DNA of 64,000 nucleotides, taken from the NCBI RefSeq assembly GCF_006539165.1, contig NZ_BJMM01000023.1:1-64000 (forward strand), given 5' to 3'. Shown here piece after piece: positions 19,985 through 28,678 of the stretch. The notes under the pieces were generated by a model. That model was given only the letters and a program-made list of their open reading frames with translations, searched no databases and had not been told where the DNA came from. Position 1 is the stretch's first letter. Each line of letters starts with the position of its first letter. Source of the DNA: Streptomyces cacaoi (GTDB lineage Bacteria > Actinomycetota > Actinomycetes > Streptomycetales > Streptomycetaceae). A program made the position numbers and the translations under genes.

Positions 19985-20998
19985 TCAGTCCTCGACGGGG
20001 ATGCCGGGGTTCGTGAGGCCCCTGCCTCCCTCGACGGTGTTGTCGGCGGCCACGGTGACGGGGCAGGAGGCGGCGTCGTAGTGGGTCACGTTGATCGCGT
20101 AGCGGCCGTCGCCGGTGGCGCCGCGCAGATCGGAGTGGTTGCCGCGGAAGACGGTGCCGCAGCCCCAGCCGTCCTCCTGCGAGTGGGTCTCGTAGCCATT
20201 GTTTGTGGTGTTCTTGCCGGTGTTGTTCTCGACGAGGACGTCGTTGCCCTTGATGTCGACCCAGGAGTCGTCGTAGTTGGCGCCGGTCAGGCCGCTGCCG
20301 TCGAAGGTGTTGCCGGTGATCCGGGCGCCGGACGTGCCTTCCTTGATGTCGATGTTCTCGCCGCCGATGCCGGGCCCGAGGGTGTTGTCCGCGATCAGGA
20401 TGTTGTCGCTTCTGTCGCCGTCGTCGCCCGTGCCGCCGGCGCTGCCGACGTAGACGCCCTCGCCCATGCCGCGGCCGTCGTGCCCGGTGTCGCGGATGGT
20501 CGAGTCGCGGATCGAGCCGTCGGAGCTGGAGTTGCGCCAGTGCACGGCCTCCATGTCGAGGTCGTGGACCGTGACGCCGTCGATGTGCACACCGTCGGCG
20601 CCGTCCATGACGATGCCCTTCTGGCCGCCGGTGACGGTGAAGCCCCGCAGATTCCAGTGGCCGGCCCCGTCCAGGTGCAGCCCGTAGCCTCCGCTCGCCT
20701 TCAGGACGGCGTCGGCCGAGCCGGTGAGCGTGACCGGTTCGCTCTCGGTGCCGGCCCGGGTGGTGCGGAAGGTGCCGCTGTAGGTGCCGTCCGCCAGCTG
20801 GACGGTGTCGCCCGGGGAGGCCGAGGCGAGCGCTTCCTTGAGCTCCCTGCTGTCCGTGACCTCGATGGTGTCCCGGGGCACGGCCGTCGTGTCGGCGAGG
20901 GCCGCGGTGGCGCCGGGCCCGGTCGCCAGGAGTGCGGCGGCACCGAGAGTGAGCAGGCGGCGTCGTCGCGCGGCGGAGGGGTGGGGGGAGCCGGGCAT
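19985..20998 (-). CDS. Secreted right-handed parallel beta-helix protein
   Basis: Predicted exported protein of 337 residues. The start is placed at the ATG at 20998 because GAGGAGA lies 7 bases upstream; the ATG at 21013 overlaps that ribosome-binding site. A twin-arginine-like ARRRR followed by LLTLGAAALLATGPGATAALA forms the signal. The mature part opens with the pectate-lyase-like DTIEVTDSRELKEALASASP and continues with beta-helix coils rich in G-x-x-I/V and N (GFTVTGGQKGIVMDGADGV, ILIADNTLGPGIGGENIDI). Pectate lyase-, NosD- and DUF1565-type proteins share this fold. Active-site residues are not obvious, so polysaccharide binding or cleavage is only a suggestion. Confidence 0.83.
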   Translation of the reverse strand: MPGSPHPSAARRRRLLTLGAAALLATGPGATAALADTTAVPRDTIEVTDSRELKEALASASPGDTVQLADGTYSGTFRTTRAGTESEPVTLTGSADAVLKASGGYGLHLDGAGHWNLRGFTVTGGQKGIVMDGADGVHIDGVTVHDLDMEAVHWRNSSSDGSIRDSTIRDTGHDGRGMGEGVYVGSAGGTGDDGDRSDNILIADNTLGPGIGGENIDIKEGTSGARITGNTFDGSGLTGANYDDSWVDIKGNDVLVENNTGKNTTNNGYETHSQEDGWGCGTVFRGNHSDLRGATGDGRYAINVTHYDAASCPVTVAADNTVEGGRGLTNPGIPVED

Positions 20999-21210
20999 GA
21001 CGGTTCTCCTCATATGTGAACGATGGGCAGGAGCATGAACTGGTGCGGTGACCGGTGAAGCTAGAGTCGGCGCGTGGGGGCGTCAAGGCGGGCGGACCGG
21101 AAAACAGGAAGGTTTCCAGTCGGTCGGTGATCACGGGACGCGGCGGCAGCGGGAATGCCGTACCGGTAGCGGGCGTTGACGGTACGTAGGCCTTAAGGAG
21201 CGTGAATCAG

Positions 21211-22191
21211 TTGGATCCGCAGGGTTTGTACGCGTGGGACCAGAGCGGGCTGGACGCCGTCGACGCGATCGTCGGTGAGCCGGACAGCGCCGGCCTGGTG
21301 ATGCTCTACCACTTCGAGGGCTTCATGGACGCCGGGGACACCGGCGAGCAGATCGTCGAGCGGCTCCTGGAGAGCCAGCCGTACGTCACGGTCGCCCGCT
21401 TCGATGTCGACCGGCTGATCGACTACCGTGCGCGACGCCCGATGATGACCTTCCGCCGCGACCGCTGGGTCTCCTACGAGACGCCCCGCCTGGAGCTGCG
21501 CCTGATGCGGGACGCCACGGACACCCCGTTCCTGCTGCTCGCGGGCCCCGAGCCGGACAACGAGTGGGAGGCGTTCTCCACGGCCGTCCGCGAGATCGTC
21601 GACCGGGTGCGGGCGCGGCTGTCCGTCACGTTCCACGGCATTCCGATGGGGGTGCCGCACACCCGCCCGGTCGGTCTGACCCCGCACGGCAACCGGACGG
21701 AGCTGGTGCCCGCGCAGCGTGCCGCGTTCGACGAGGCGCAGGTGCCCGGGAGCGCCGCCGCGCTGGTCGAGCTGCGGCTGGAGGAGACGGGGCACGACGT
21801 CCTCGGGGTCGTCGCGCATGTGCCGCACTACATCGCGCGCTCCACCTATCCGGACGCCGCGCTGGTCGTCGCCGAGGCGATCACCTCCGCGACCGGCCTG
21901 GTGCTGCCGGATGTCGCACACGCGCTGCGCAGCGAGGCGCTGCGCACCCAGAACGAGATCGAACGCCAGCTCGCCGAGGGGGACGAGGAACTCGTCTCCG
22001 TGGTGCGGGGCCTTGAGCAGCAGTACGACGCGGTGGCCGGGGCCGAGACCCGGGGCAATCTCGTCGCCGAGCCGGCCGAGCTGCCCTCGGCCGACGAACT
22101 GGGCGCCGTCTTCGAGCGGTTCCTCGCCGAGCGCGAGACGGACGGTGGCTTCGGCGACGGCCCGCAGGACGGCGGCCCGCAGCGTGGCTGA
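21211..22191 (+). CDS. PAC2-family protein
   Basis: Member of the PAC2 (proteasome assembly chaperone-like) family, 326 residues. Motifs include AGLVMLYHFEGFMDAGDTGE, RFDVDRLIDYRARRPMMTF, LLLAGPEPDNEWEAF, ITFHGIPMGVPHTRPV-like text and VPHYIARSTYPDAALVV. A TTG at 21211 is proposed as start because AAGGAG (21195-21200) lies 10 bases upstream; the GTG at 21202 is one base from that site, too close to use it. Function in Actinobacteria is not settled. It lies between the beta-helix gene (divergent) and coaE (65 bp downstream, leaderless promoter). Confidence 0.9.
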   Translation: MDPQGLYAWDQSGLDAVDAIVGEPDSAGLVMLYHFEGFMDAGDTGEQIVERLLESQPYVTVARFDVDRLIDYRARRPMMTFRRDRWVSYETPRLELRLMRDATDTPFLLLAGPEPDNEWEAFSTAVREIVDRVRARLSVTFHGIPMGVPHTRPVGLTPHGNRTELVPAQRAAFDEAQVPGSAAALVELRLEETGHDVLGVVAHVPHYIARSTYPDAALVVAEAITSATGLVLPDVAHALRSEALRTQNEIERQLAEGDEELVSVVRGLEQQYDAVAGAETRGNLVAEPAELPSADELGAVFERFLAERETDGGFGDGPQDGGPQRG

Positions 22192-22244
22192 GGAGCCGTG
22201 CGCCCCGGTTGCCGGGCGCCGTGTCCGGCCCGCTGCGGTGCCGA

Positions 22245-22250
22245 TAGCGT
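22245..22250 (+). promoter_or_regulatory. -10 element of a leaderless coaE transcript
   Basis: TAGCGT ends 6 bases before the ATG at 22257 and no Shine-Dalgarno is present, the geometry expected for a transcript starting at the A of ATG. Confidence 0.5.
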
Positions 22251-22256
22251 GACCGC

Positions 22257-22844
22257 ATGGTCAAGGTGGGTCTGACAGGCGGGATCGGTGCGGGCAAGAG
22301 CGAGGTGTCGCGGCTGTTCGCCGGGTACGGCGCGGTCGTCGTGGATGCGGACCGCATCGCACGGGAGGTCGTGGAGCCGGGCACGCCCGGACTGGCCGCG
22401 GTCGTCGCCGAGTTCGGCGAGGAGGTGCTGACGGCGGACGGTGCGCTGGACCGTCCGAAGCTGGGCTCGCTCGTCTTCGGCGACGACGAGCGCCGTGCCG
22501 CGCTGAACGCGATCGTCCATCCGCTGGTCGGGGAGCGCTCGGCCGAGCTGGAGCGGGCGGCGGGCCCGGACGCCGTTGTGGTGCACGATGTGCCGCTGCT
22601 CGTGGAGAACGGCCTGGCGCCGCTGTACGACGAGGTCGTCGTCGTGGACGCCTCCTGTGCGACGCGGCTCGACCGGCTCGTGCGGCTGCGCGGTATGGAC
22701 GAGCAGGAGGCCAGGGCGCGGATGGCCGCGCAGGCGAGCCGCGAGGAACGGCTGGCCGTGGCCGATGTCGTGATCGACAACGACGGTCCGCTGGCGCAGC
22801 TGGAGCCGCAGGTGCGCAGGGTGTGGGAGCGGCTGGCCGGCTGA
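22257..22844 (+). CDS. coaE: Dephospho-CoA kinase
   Basis: Last enzyme of coenzyme A synthesis: phosphorylates the 3'-OH of dephospho-CoA with ATP. 195 residues, standard length. Walker A is GLTGGIGAGKSEVS at residues 5-18. Family motifs are VVDADRIAREVVEPGTPGL, IVHPLVGERSAELE, VVHDVPLLVENGLAPLYDEV and RMAAQASREERLAVADVVID. Its place just after rpsA and the PAC2 gene is conserved among Actinobacteria. The ATG at 22257 appears leaderless. Confidence 0.96.
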   Translation: MVKVGLTGGIGAGKSEVSRLFAGYGAVVVDADRIAREVVEPGTPGLAAVVAEFGEEVLTADGALDRPKLGSLVFGDDERRAALNAIVHPLVGERSAELERAAGPDAVVVHDVPLLVENGLAPLYDEVVVVDASCATRLDRLVRLRGMDEQEARARMAAQASREERLAVADVVIDNDGPLAQLEPQVRRVWERLAG

Positions 22845-22986
22845 ACCTTCCCGGCACCGGCGCGCGGCCTCGGGCGCGCGCGGGGGCCGGGCTCCCGGGC
22901 GCACCGCCTCTCGGCCGCGGTGCGGGAATGCGGCGTCGGCGCACGGTGTTGAAGTCGACGCGACAACCCGAGGGGAGGGACTGTCC

Positions 22987-23382
22987 GTGACCAGCCCCGA
23001 AACGAATGTCATCCAGTTCCGTGCCGCCGAACAGCTGCTGGAGGCGCGGGATCCGCGCGGTGCCGTCACCCTGCTCGACGGCGTACTGGAAGCCCACCCC
23101 GACCACAGAGGGGCGCGGCTGCTGCGTGCCCGCGCCTACTTCCTTCAGGCCCGGCTGCGCTCCGCAGAGGAGGAGTTCCGCTGGGTGCTGGAGCGCGAGC
23201 CGGACAACGCCTATGTCCACTTCGCGCTCGGCCGGACGCTTCAGCGCTCCTCCCGGCACGAGGAGGCGCGGCCGCACTTCCGGCTCGCCGCCGCGCTCGA
23301 TCCGCGTCCCGATTTCGTGGAGGCGGCCGGCTTCGACAGCTTCGAGCCTCCGCCGCCCGGCAGCACCGATCTGGGCAACTGA
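22987..23382 (+). CDS. Small tetratricopeptide-repeat protein
   Basis: A 131-residue soluble TPR protein started by GTG at 22987 after GGGAGGGA. Three TPR-like helix pairs are visible: AAEQLLEARDPRGAVTLLDG, RARAYFLQARLRSAEEEFRW and ALGRTLQRSSRHEEARPHFR. The tail FDSFEPPPPGSTDLGN is polar and proline-rich. It resembles the TPR proteins found near coaE in other streptomycetes, which probably act as protein-protein adaptors. It is separated from the next gene by a hairpin and a new promoter, so an operon with it is unlikely. Confidence 0.85.
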   Translation: MTSPETNVIQFRAAEQLLEARDPRGAVTLLDGVLEAHPDHRGARLLRARAYFLQARLRSAEEEFRWVLEREPDNAYVHFALGRTLQRSSRHEEARPHFRLAAALDPRPDFVEAAGFDSFEPPPPGSTDLGN

Positions 23383-23405
23383 CCGCAGACCGTCCGTCGT
23401 GGCGC

Positions 23406-23427
23406 GGCGCCGCTCTGGAGCGGCGCC
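23406..23427 (+). terminator. Stem-loop after the TPR gene
   Basis: A perfect 9-bp stem (23406-23414 with 23419-23427, CTGG loop) lies 24 bp after the TPR stop and 11 bp before the -10 element of the next gene. Confidence 0.6.
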
Positions 23428-23438
23428 CGCGCGCCAAC

Positions 23439-23444
23439 TAGCCT
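23439..23444 (+). promoter_or_regulatory. -10 element of a leaderless transcript (BELL/BASS candidate gene)
   Basis: TAGCCT followed by 7 bases and the ATG at 23452, with no Shine-Dalgarno; consistent with a leaderless message. Confidence 0.5.
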
Positions 23445-23451
23445 GTCCTCC

Positions 23452-23871
23452 ATGGATGTTGGCTCCGCGCTCGCTCTGGTGACGACTGCCGCCTCGGCCG
23501 CGGCCGGTGGGGCCGCCACGGCGGCCGGTGAATCGGCGTGGCGGTCGCTGATGGACTTCGTCCGGCGCGCACCCACGCGTGCCGGGGGCGGGCCGGAGGA
23601 TCCCGCGACCGCCGGTCCCGCCCTCGACCCGGCCGTCGATCCGGGTGACGAGGCGCAGGTGCGGGTGCTGACCGGGCGGCTGGCCGAACGCGCCGACGCG
23701 GACGAGGAGTTCGCGGCCCGGCTGTGCCGCTGGGCCGAGCAGTACGGGCCGACGCTGCCCCTGGTGCACACCGAGCGCTCCGAGGTGCACAACACCGTCG
23801 CCGACGGGGCGCGGATCCAGGGCCATGTGATCCAGGCGCAGGACATCCACGGGAACATCAACCTGGGCTGA
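23452..23871 (+). CDS. Putative BELL-domain protein with C-terminal BASS/RHIM-like amyloid motif
   Basis: 139 residues. The N-terminus is a small-residue, amphipathic helical region (SALALVTTAASAAAGGAAT, then ESAWRSLMDFVRR) like the membrane-acting start of HeLo/BELL domains. Residues ~67-99 form a second helix (EAQVRVLTGRLAERADADEE). The last 26 residues (114-139) read NTVADGARIQGHVIQ then AQDIHGNINLG: spaced Gly, alternating beta-formers and paired VIQ/INL blocks, the pattern of bacterial amyloid signalling sequences that lie at the C-terminus of BELL proteins. In characterised pairs an NLR carrying the same motif triggers such an effector. No NLR gene lies in the window. The call rests on pattern, not alignment; an uncharacterised hypothetical is the alternative. 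Confidence 0.6.
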   Translation: MDVGSALALVTTAASAAAGGAATAAGESAWRSLMDFVRRAPTRAGGGPEDPATAGPALDPAVDPGDEAQVRVLTGRLAERADADEEFAARLCRWAEQYGPTLPLVHTERSEVHNTVADGARIQGHVIQAQDIHGNINLG

Positions 23872-23881
23872 GCCCGCACGA

Positions 23882-23918
23882 AGCGGCCGGCGGCGCGTGT
23901 GTGCGCCCACCGGCCGCT
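23882..23918. terminator. Convergent stem-loop after the BELL/BASS gene
   Basis: A 9-bp outer stem (23882-23890 with 23910-23918) encloses a further GGCGC/GCGCC stem. It lies between convergent genes. Confidence 0.6.
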
Positions 23919-23961
23919 CCGTCGCGAGCGCGCCCTCAGCGGGCCGGGCGGGCCCTCGTCC

Positions 23962-24861
23962 TCACAGGATGTCGAGCGGCTGCTTGCTCCGCGGCGGCGG
24001 GAACGCCCGGTCCAGCGCCGCGAGATCGTCCTCCGTCAGCCGCAGATCCGCCGCCGCGCGGTTGTCCTCGACGTGCTCCCGGGTGGACGCCTTGGGGATC
24101 GCGAGGACGTCCTCGTGCCGCAGCACCCAGGCCAGCGCCACCTGCGACGGGGTCACCCCGTGCGCGGCCGCGACCTCGTGCAGCGCGGAGTGGCCCAGCA
24201 GCCGGCCCTGCTCGATCGGTGAGTACGCCATGAGCGGCACGCCCTGCTCGCGGCAGTGCGGCAGCAGGTCGTACTCCGGGCCGCGGCGGGTGAGGTTGTA
24301 GAGCACCTGGTCCGTCTGCGGCAGCCCGGCCTCGGCGGGCAGCTCCCGCAGATCGTCGACGTCCAGATTGCTCACGCCCCAGAAGCGGATCAGACCCTCC
24401 GAGCGGAGCTTCTCGAACGCCTCCACCGTCTCCGCGAGCGGCACGTTGCCGCGCCAGTGCAGCAGATACAGATCGATACGGTCGGTGCCCAGGCGGCGCA
24501 GGCTGCGGCGGCACGCCTCGGCGGTGCCCCGGGCGTCCGCGTGCCAGGGCAGCACCTTGTCGACGAGGAACACCTCGTCGCGCCGGCCTGCCACGGCCTC
24601 GCCGACCAGCTCCTCGCTGCGTCCGTCGCCGTACATCTCGGCCGTGTCGATCAGCGTCATGCCCGCGTCGATGCCGGCCCGCAGCGCCGCCAGCTCCTCG
24701 GTGCGCCGCGCGGGATCGTCCCCCATGTGCCAGGTGCCCTGGCCGAGCGCGGGTACGGCCGTGCCCGAGGGCAGCGTCACCGTGGCGACACCGCCCGTGC
24801 CGGATGTGCCGGCCGTACCGGCTGTTTCTGCCCTGTCTGCCCTGTCAGCCCTGTCAGTCAC
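23962..24861 (-). CDS. Aldo/keto reductase
   Basis: NAD(P)H-dependent carbonyl reductase of 299 residues with a TIM-barrel fold. The catalytic tetrad is visible: Asp and Tyr in LIDTAEMYGDG, Lys in LVDKVLPW and His in YLLHWRGN. Cofactor-binding C-terminal motif is VLAIPKASTREHVEDN. It starts at a GTG (24861) with GGAAGGA about 10 bases upstream. The first ~22 residues are Ala/Asp/Thr-rich repeats encoded by 9-bp repeated DNA and are not part of the fold. Convergent with the BELL/BASS gene. Substrate not predictable. Confidence 0.93.
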   Translation of the reverse strand: MTDRADRADRAETAGTAGTSGTGGVATVTLPSGTAVPALGQGTWHMGDDPARRTEELAALRAGIDAGMTLIDTAEMYGDGRSEELVGEAVAGRRDEVFLVDKVLPWHADARGTAEACRRSLRRLGTDRIDLYLLHWRGNVPLAETVEAFEKLRSEGLIRFWGVSNLDVDDLRELPAEAGLPQTDQVLYNLTRRGPEYDLLPHCREQGVPLMAYSPIEQGRLLGHSALHEVAAAHGVTPSQVALAWVLRHEDVLAIPKASTREHVEDNRAAADLRLTEDDLAALDRAFPPPRSKQPLDIL

Positions 24862-25015
24862 GTGCTGCCGTTCCTTCCCGTACGTGTTCCGTCAGGCCCC
24901 GGGACGGCGGGGCGGTGCGTCGGCGAGCGTACGGCACGAAGACGCGGGCGGCGCGCGGTGCCGGGCCGGTGGCGGACGGCCGGGAGCGGGCGAGCGGTGG
25001 GCGGTGCCGGCGGGA

Positions 25016-25038
25016 GTGTCGGTGGCGGCTCCTAGACT
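25016..25038 (+). promoter_or_regulatory. DNA-damage (RecA-NDp/PafBC-type) promoter of the SNF2 helicase
   Basis: GTGTCGGTG (25016-25024), 8-base spacer, TAGACT (25033-25038): matches tTGTCRGTG-N8-TAnnnT except the weakly conserved first base. The ATG at 25049 lies 10 bases beyond the -10 box, so the leader would be only a few bases. Confidence 0.7.
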
Positions 25039-25048
25039 CGGGCGGTCC

Positions 25049-28000
25049 ATGGGCAGGTGGCCCGTGCGGTGGTCTGTTGCCGGTGAGGAAGTGGTGGCGC
25101 GTATGGGGCCCGGGGGTGGTGCGGGGTTCGCGGAGTGCGCCGCCGTCTTTCTGCCGGGGGAGCTGCCCCGGCAGGGGCGGATCGCGTTCTGGCGGCCGGG
25201 CGGCGGCCCGCTGCCGCAGGACGGGCCGGGCCGTGAGGAGACGCTGACGGTCGTCCGGCCGCACGGCAGTGGGGTGCGGCAGCGGACGGTGCCGGCCTTG
25301 ACGCTCTCCGTCGGCGAGGCGCTGCCGCTGCTGACGCGGGCCAGGACCAACGAGGCGGCCCATCCGGCGGCGGCCTGCTGGGGCGCGGCGGCGCTGCACG
25401 GGCTGCGGCTGGTGGCGCGGGGGCGGCTGGTCCCGGCGCTCGGCGAGGGGGACACGGACATCTGGCGGGCCGGCCCGCTGGACGAGCAGGACGTGGAACA
25501 TCTGCGGGCCGTCGCGGCGGCGATGCCGCCCGAGGGCCACGCGGTGCCGCAGACCGGTCCCGACGGCGCCGGCCACGAGCCGCTGCGGCTGCCGGAGCCC
25601 GAGAGCCTGGTGCGCGACTTCCTGGACGCCGTGGCCGATGTGCTGCCGCGCACACCCGCGGCCCCGGGCGTCGCCGGCCCGGCGTTCGCGTCCGCCGGGC
25701 CGCCGCTGCGGCTGCCGGAGCGGTATCCCCGCATCCGGGAATGGGCGGCGGAGGCGGCAGCGGGCACCCCGGCGGGGATCCGGGTGTCGCTGCGGCTGGA
25801 TCTCTCACCCGATGTGGTGTTCGACCGGGGGCCGGGCGGCGCGGGTGTTCCGGGGGAGCGGCCCGGTGGCGCCGAGGATCCCGGAGAAGGCGCGGGCGGT
25901 CCTGACGGCGAGGAGCGGTATGTGGCGGCGGCCGTGGTGCAGGCGCACAGCGTGGAGGACGCCACCCTGGTCGCGGACGCCGGCCTGCTGTGGGCGGGCG
26001 AGGCCGAGTACCTGGGCCCGCGGGCGCGGGTCGACACGGTGCTCGCGCTCCGCCGCGCCGCGCGGGTGTGGCCCCCGCTGAGCCGGCTGCTGGAGCGTCC
26101 GGAACCCGATGTGCTGCCGCTGACGGAGGCGGAGCTGAACGAACTGCTCGGGCCCGCCGCCCGGGAGCTGGCCGCCGCCGACGTGGCGCTGCACTGGCCG
26201 CGCACGCTGGCCCGTTCCCTGAGCGCGACGGCCGTGGTCGGCCCGCGGCAGCAGACGCCCGGCTCCGCCGCCGACGGGTTCGGCTTCTTCAAGCAGCAGC
26301 ACCTCACGGAGTTCCGCTGGCAGTTGGCGCTCGACGGTGATCCGCTGACCGAGGACGAGATGGACGAGCTCGCCGAGGCGCACCGTCCGCTGGTGCGGCT
26401 GCGGGACCAGTGGGTGGTCGTCGACCCCGAGCTGGTGCGCAAGGCACGCAAGCGGCACCTCGGGCTGCTGTCGCCCGGGGACGCGCTGGCCGCCGCGCTC
26501 GGCGGTGCGGTCGAGGTGGACGGCGAGGACGTGGAGGCGGTACCGGTCGGCGCGCTCGCGGCGCTGCGGGACCGGGTGCGCGGGGCCGCGGCGCGCGGGG
26601 GCGTGGCGGACGATGCGCCGGGCGCGGGTTCGCACGCCGCCGCGGCGCCCGGCGCCTCACCGGCCGGTCTGCGGGCCCGGCTGCGCGGCTACCAACTCCA
26701 GGGCCTGGACTGGCTGGACGAGATGACCTCGCTCGGCCTCGGCGGCTGCCTGGCCGACGACATGGGCCTCGGCAAGACGGTCACGCTCATCGCCCTGCAT
26801 CTGCGCCGGGCCGAGCGGGCCGCCGCCGCAGGCGGGACACGGGACGCGCCCGGGCCCCGTCCGACGGCCCCGACGTTGATCGTGTGCCCGGCCTCCCTGC
26901 TCGGCAACTGGCAGCGGGAGCTTGCCCGGTTCGCCCCCGGTGTCCCGGTACGGCGCTTCCACGGGCCGGGCCGCAGCCTGGCCGGGCTCCCCGGTCGGGG
27001 CGCGGGCCAGGACGGGCCGGGGTCCGGCGGCGGGCCGGAAGTGGCCGGTCCGGCCGGGGAGTTGCGCGGTCCCCTCGGGGCGGGGAATTCCGGTGGGCCG
27101 AGGCCACCCGGACCGGAGGAGCAGGCCGGGCGGCCCGGACAGCCCGGGTACGCCCGGCAGGACGAGCAGGACGAGCAGGACGGGCAGGACGGGCAGGACG
27201 AGCAGGACGGGCAGGACGCGCAGGGCCGGCAGGCCGGTCGGGCCGGACAGGTCGAGCAGCCGGGGCGGTGCGGAGGTGTCGGGGTGTCCGGGCAGGTCGT
27301 CGAGGTCGAGGCGTCCGGGAGCGCCGGGGCGTCCGGGCCGGTCGTGACCGTCGGGACAGCCGGGAGTGTCCGGGCGCCACAGGGCAGCGAAGGCGTCGAG
27401 GTGTCCGGGGGTGCCGGAGCCTGCGGGCAGCCCGTGGGTGTCGAGGTGTCCCGGAGCGCTCGGGTGCCCGCGAGCGGCGGAGTGTCCGGGCGGGAGGTGA
27501 TCGCCGAGGCGGCCGGGGGCGTCGGAAGGTCCGGGGAGGGCGGGGACGGCGGGGTCGTGTTGACCACGTATGGGACGTTGCGGAGCAGCGCGGCGGAGCT
27601 GGCCGAGGTGGAGTGGGGGCTCGTCGTCGCCGATGAGGCACAGCATGTGAAGAACTCGCGTTCGGCGACGGCGCGGGCGCTGCGCACCGTGCCGGCCGAG
27701 GCCCGGGTGGCGCTCACCGGCACCCCGCTGGAGAACAATCTGTCCGAGCTGTGGGCGCTGCTGGACTGGACGACGCCCGGGCTGCTCGGCCCGTTGAAGA
27801 CGTTCCGCGCCCGGCACGCCCGCGCCGTGGAGGGCGGGGAGGACCCGGAGGCGACGGAGCGGCTGGCGCGGCTGGTGCGCCCGTTCCTGCTGCGCCGCAG
27901 GAAGTCGGACCCCGGCATCGTGCCGGAGCTTCCGCCCAAGACGGAGACCGAGCACCCGGTCGCCCTGTCGAGGGAGCAGGCGTCGCTGTACGAGGCGGTC

Positions 28001-28678
28001 GTGCGGGAGACGCTTGCGCAGATCGAGCAGGCCGCGGGTATCGAGCGGCGCGGCCTGGTGATGAAGCTGCTGACCTCGCTCAAGCAGATCTGCAACCATC
28101 CCGCGCAGTATCTGCGCGAGGGCCCGGAGGCGGGCGCGGCGCGGGCCGGCCGCTCGGGCAAGCTCGCGGTCCTCGACGAACTGCTGGGCGCGATCCTGGC
28201 GGAGGGCTCGTCGGTGCTGGTCTTCACCCAGTACGTCGCGATAACCCGGATGTTGTCCGCGCATCTGGCCGCGCGCGGTGTGGACTGCCGGCTCCTGCAC
28301 GGGGGGACGCCGGTGGCGCGGCGGGAGGAGATGGTCGAGGAGTTCCAGGCCGGGAGCGTTCCGGTCTTCCTGCTGTCGTTGAAGGCGGCCGGTACGGGGC
28401 TGAACCTCACGCGGGCGGCGCATGTCGTCCACTACGACCGCTGGTGGAATCCGGCCGTCGAGGAACAGGCGACGGACCGCGCCTACCGCATCGGCCAGAT
28501 CCACCCCGTGCAGGTGCACCGGCTGCTGACCGAGGGGACGGTGGAGGATCGGATCGCCGGGCTCCTCGCGGCGAAGCGGGAGTTGGCGGACGCCGTGCTC
28601 GGCGGTGGTGAGGCCGCGCTGACCGAACTGACGGACGCCGAGCTGGCCGATCTCGTCGCGCTGCGGAGGCAGCCGTGA
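25049..28678 (+). CDS. SNF2-family DEAD/DEAH helicase with low-complexity insertion
   Basis: Swi2/Snf2 ATPase of about 1209 residues, predicted to translocate on DNA. An N-terminal SNF2_N accessory region is followed by the motor: YQLQGLDWLDEMTSLGLGG, Walker A DDMGLGKTVTLIAL, motif II VVADEAQHVKN, motif III ALTGTPLENNLSELW. Helicase_C has SSVLVFTQYVAITRMLSAHL and ATDRAYRIGQIHPVQVHRLL. About 190 residues of Gly/Gln/Asp repeats are inserted between RRFHGPGRSLAGL and VVLTTYGTLRSS, inside motor lobe 1. The ATG at 25049 is favoured by the damage-type promoter; an ATG at 25103 after GAGGAA is an alternative. Its stop overlaps the SWIM gene start. Confidence 0.92.
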   Translation: MGRWPVRWSVAGEEVVARMGPGGGAGFAECAAVFLPGELPRQGRIAFWRPGGGPLPQDGPGREETLTVVRPHGSGVRQRTVPALTLSVGEALPLLTRARTNEAAHPAAACWGAAALHGLRLVARGRLVPALGEGDTDIWRAGPLDEQDVEHLRAVAAAMPPEGHAVPQTGPDGAGHEPLRLPEPESLVRDFLDAVADVLPRTPAAPGVAGPAFASAGPPLRLPERYPRIREWAAEAAAGTPAGIRVSLRLDLSPDVVFDRGPGGAGVPGERPGGAEDPGEGAGGPDGEERYVAAAVVQAHSVEDATLVADAGLLWAGEAEYLGPRARVDTVLALRRAARVWPPLSRLLERPEPDVLPLTEAELNELLGPAARELAAADVALHWPRTLARSLSATAVVGPRQQTPGSAADGFGFFKQQHLTEFRWQLALDGDPLTEDEMDELAEAHRPLVRLRDQWVVVDPELVRKARKRHLGLLSPGDALAAALGGAVEVDGEDVEAVPVGALAALRDRVRGAAARGGVADDAPGAGSHAAAAPGASPAGLRARLRGYQLQGLDWLDEMTSLGLGGCLADDMGLGKTVTLIALHLRRAERAAAAGGTRDAPGPRPTAPTLIVCPASLLGNWQRELARFAPGVPVRRFHGPGRSLAGLPGRGAGQDGPGSGGGPEVAGPAGELRGPLGAGNSGGPRPPGPEEQAGRPGQPGYARQDEQDEQDGQDGQDEQDGQDAQGRQAGRAGQVEQPGRCGGVGVSGQVVEVEASGSAGASGPVVTVGTAGSVRAPQGSEGVEVSGGAGACGQPVGVEVSRSARVPASGGVSGREVIAEAAGGVGRSGEGGDGGVVLTTYGTLRSSAAELAEVEWGLVVADEAQHVKNSRSATARALRTVPAEARVALTGTPLENNLSELWALLDWTTPGLLGPLKTFRARHARAVEGGEDPEATERLARLVRPFLLRRRKSDPGIVPELPPKTETEHPVALSREQASLYEAVVRETLAQIEQAAGIERRGLVMKLLTSLKQICNHPAQYLREGPEAGAARAGRSGKLAVLDELLGAILAEGSSVLVFTQYVAITRMLSAHLAARGVDCRLLHGGTPVARREEMVEEFQAGSVPVFLLSLKAAGTGLNLTRAAHVVHYDRWWNPAVEEQATDRAYRIGQIHPVQVHRLLTEGTVEDRIAGLLAAKRELADAVLGGGEAALTELTDAELADLVALRRQP
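27153..27225 (+). repeat. 9-bp tandem repeat inside the SNF2 helicase gene
   Basis: About eight copies of a GACGRGCAG-type unit encode Asp-Glu/Gly-Gln (DEQDEQDGQDGQDEQ) within the lobe-1 insertion. The reading frame is kept because the unit is a multiple of three. Confidence 0.85.
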
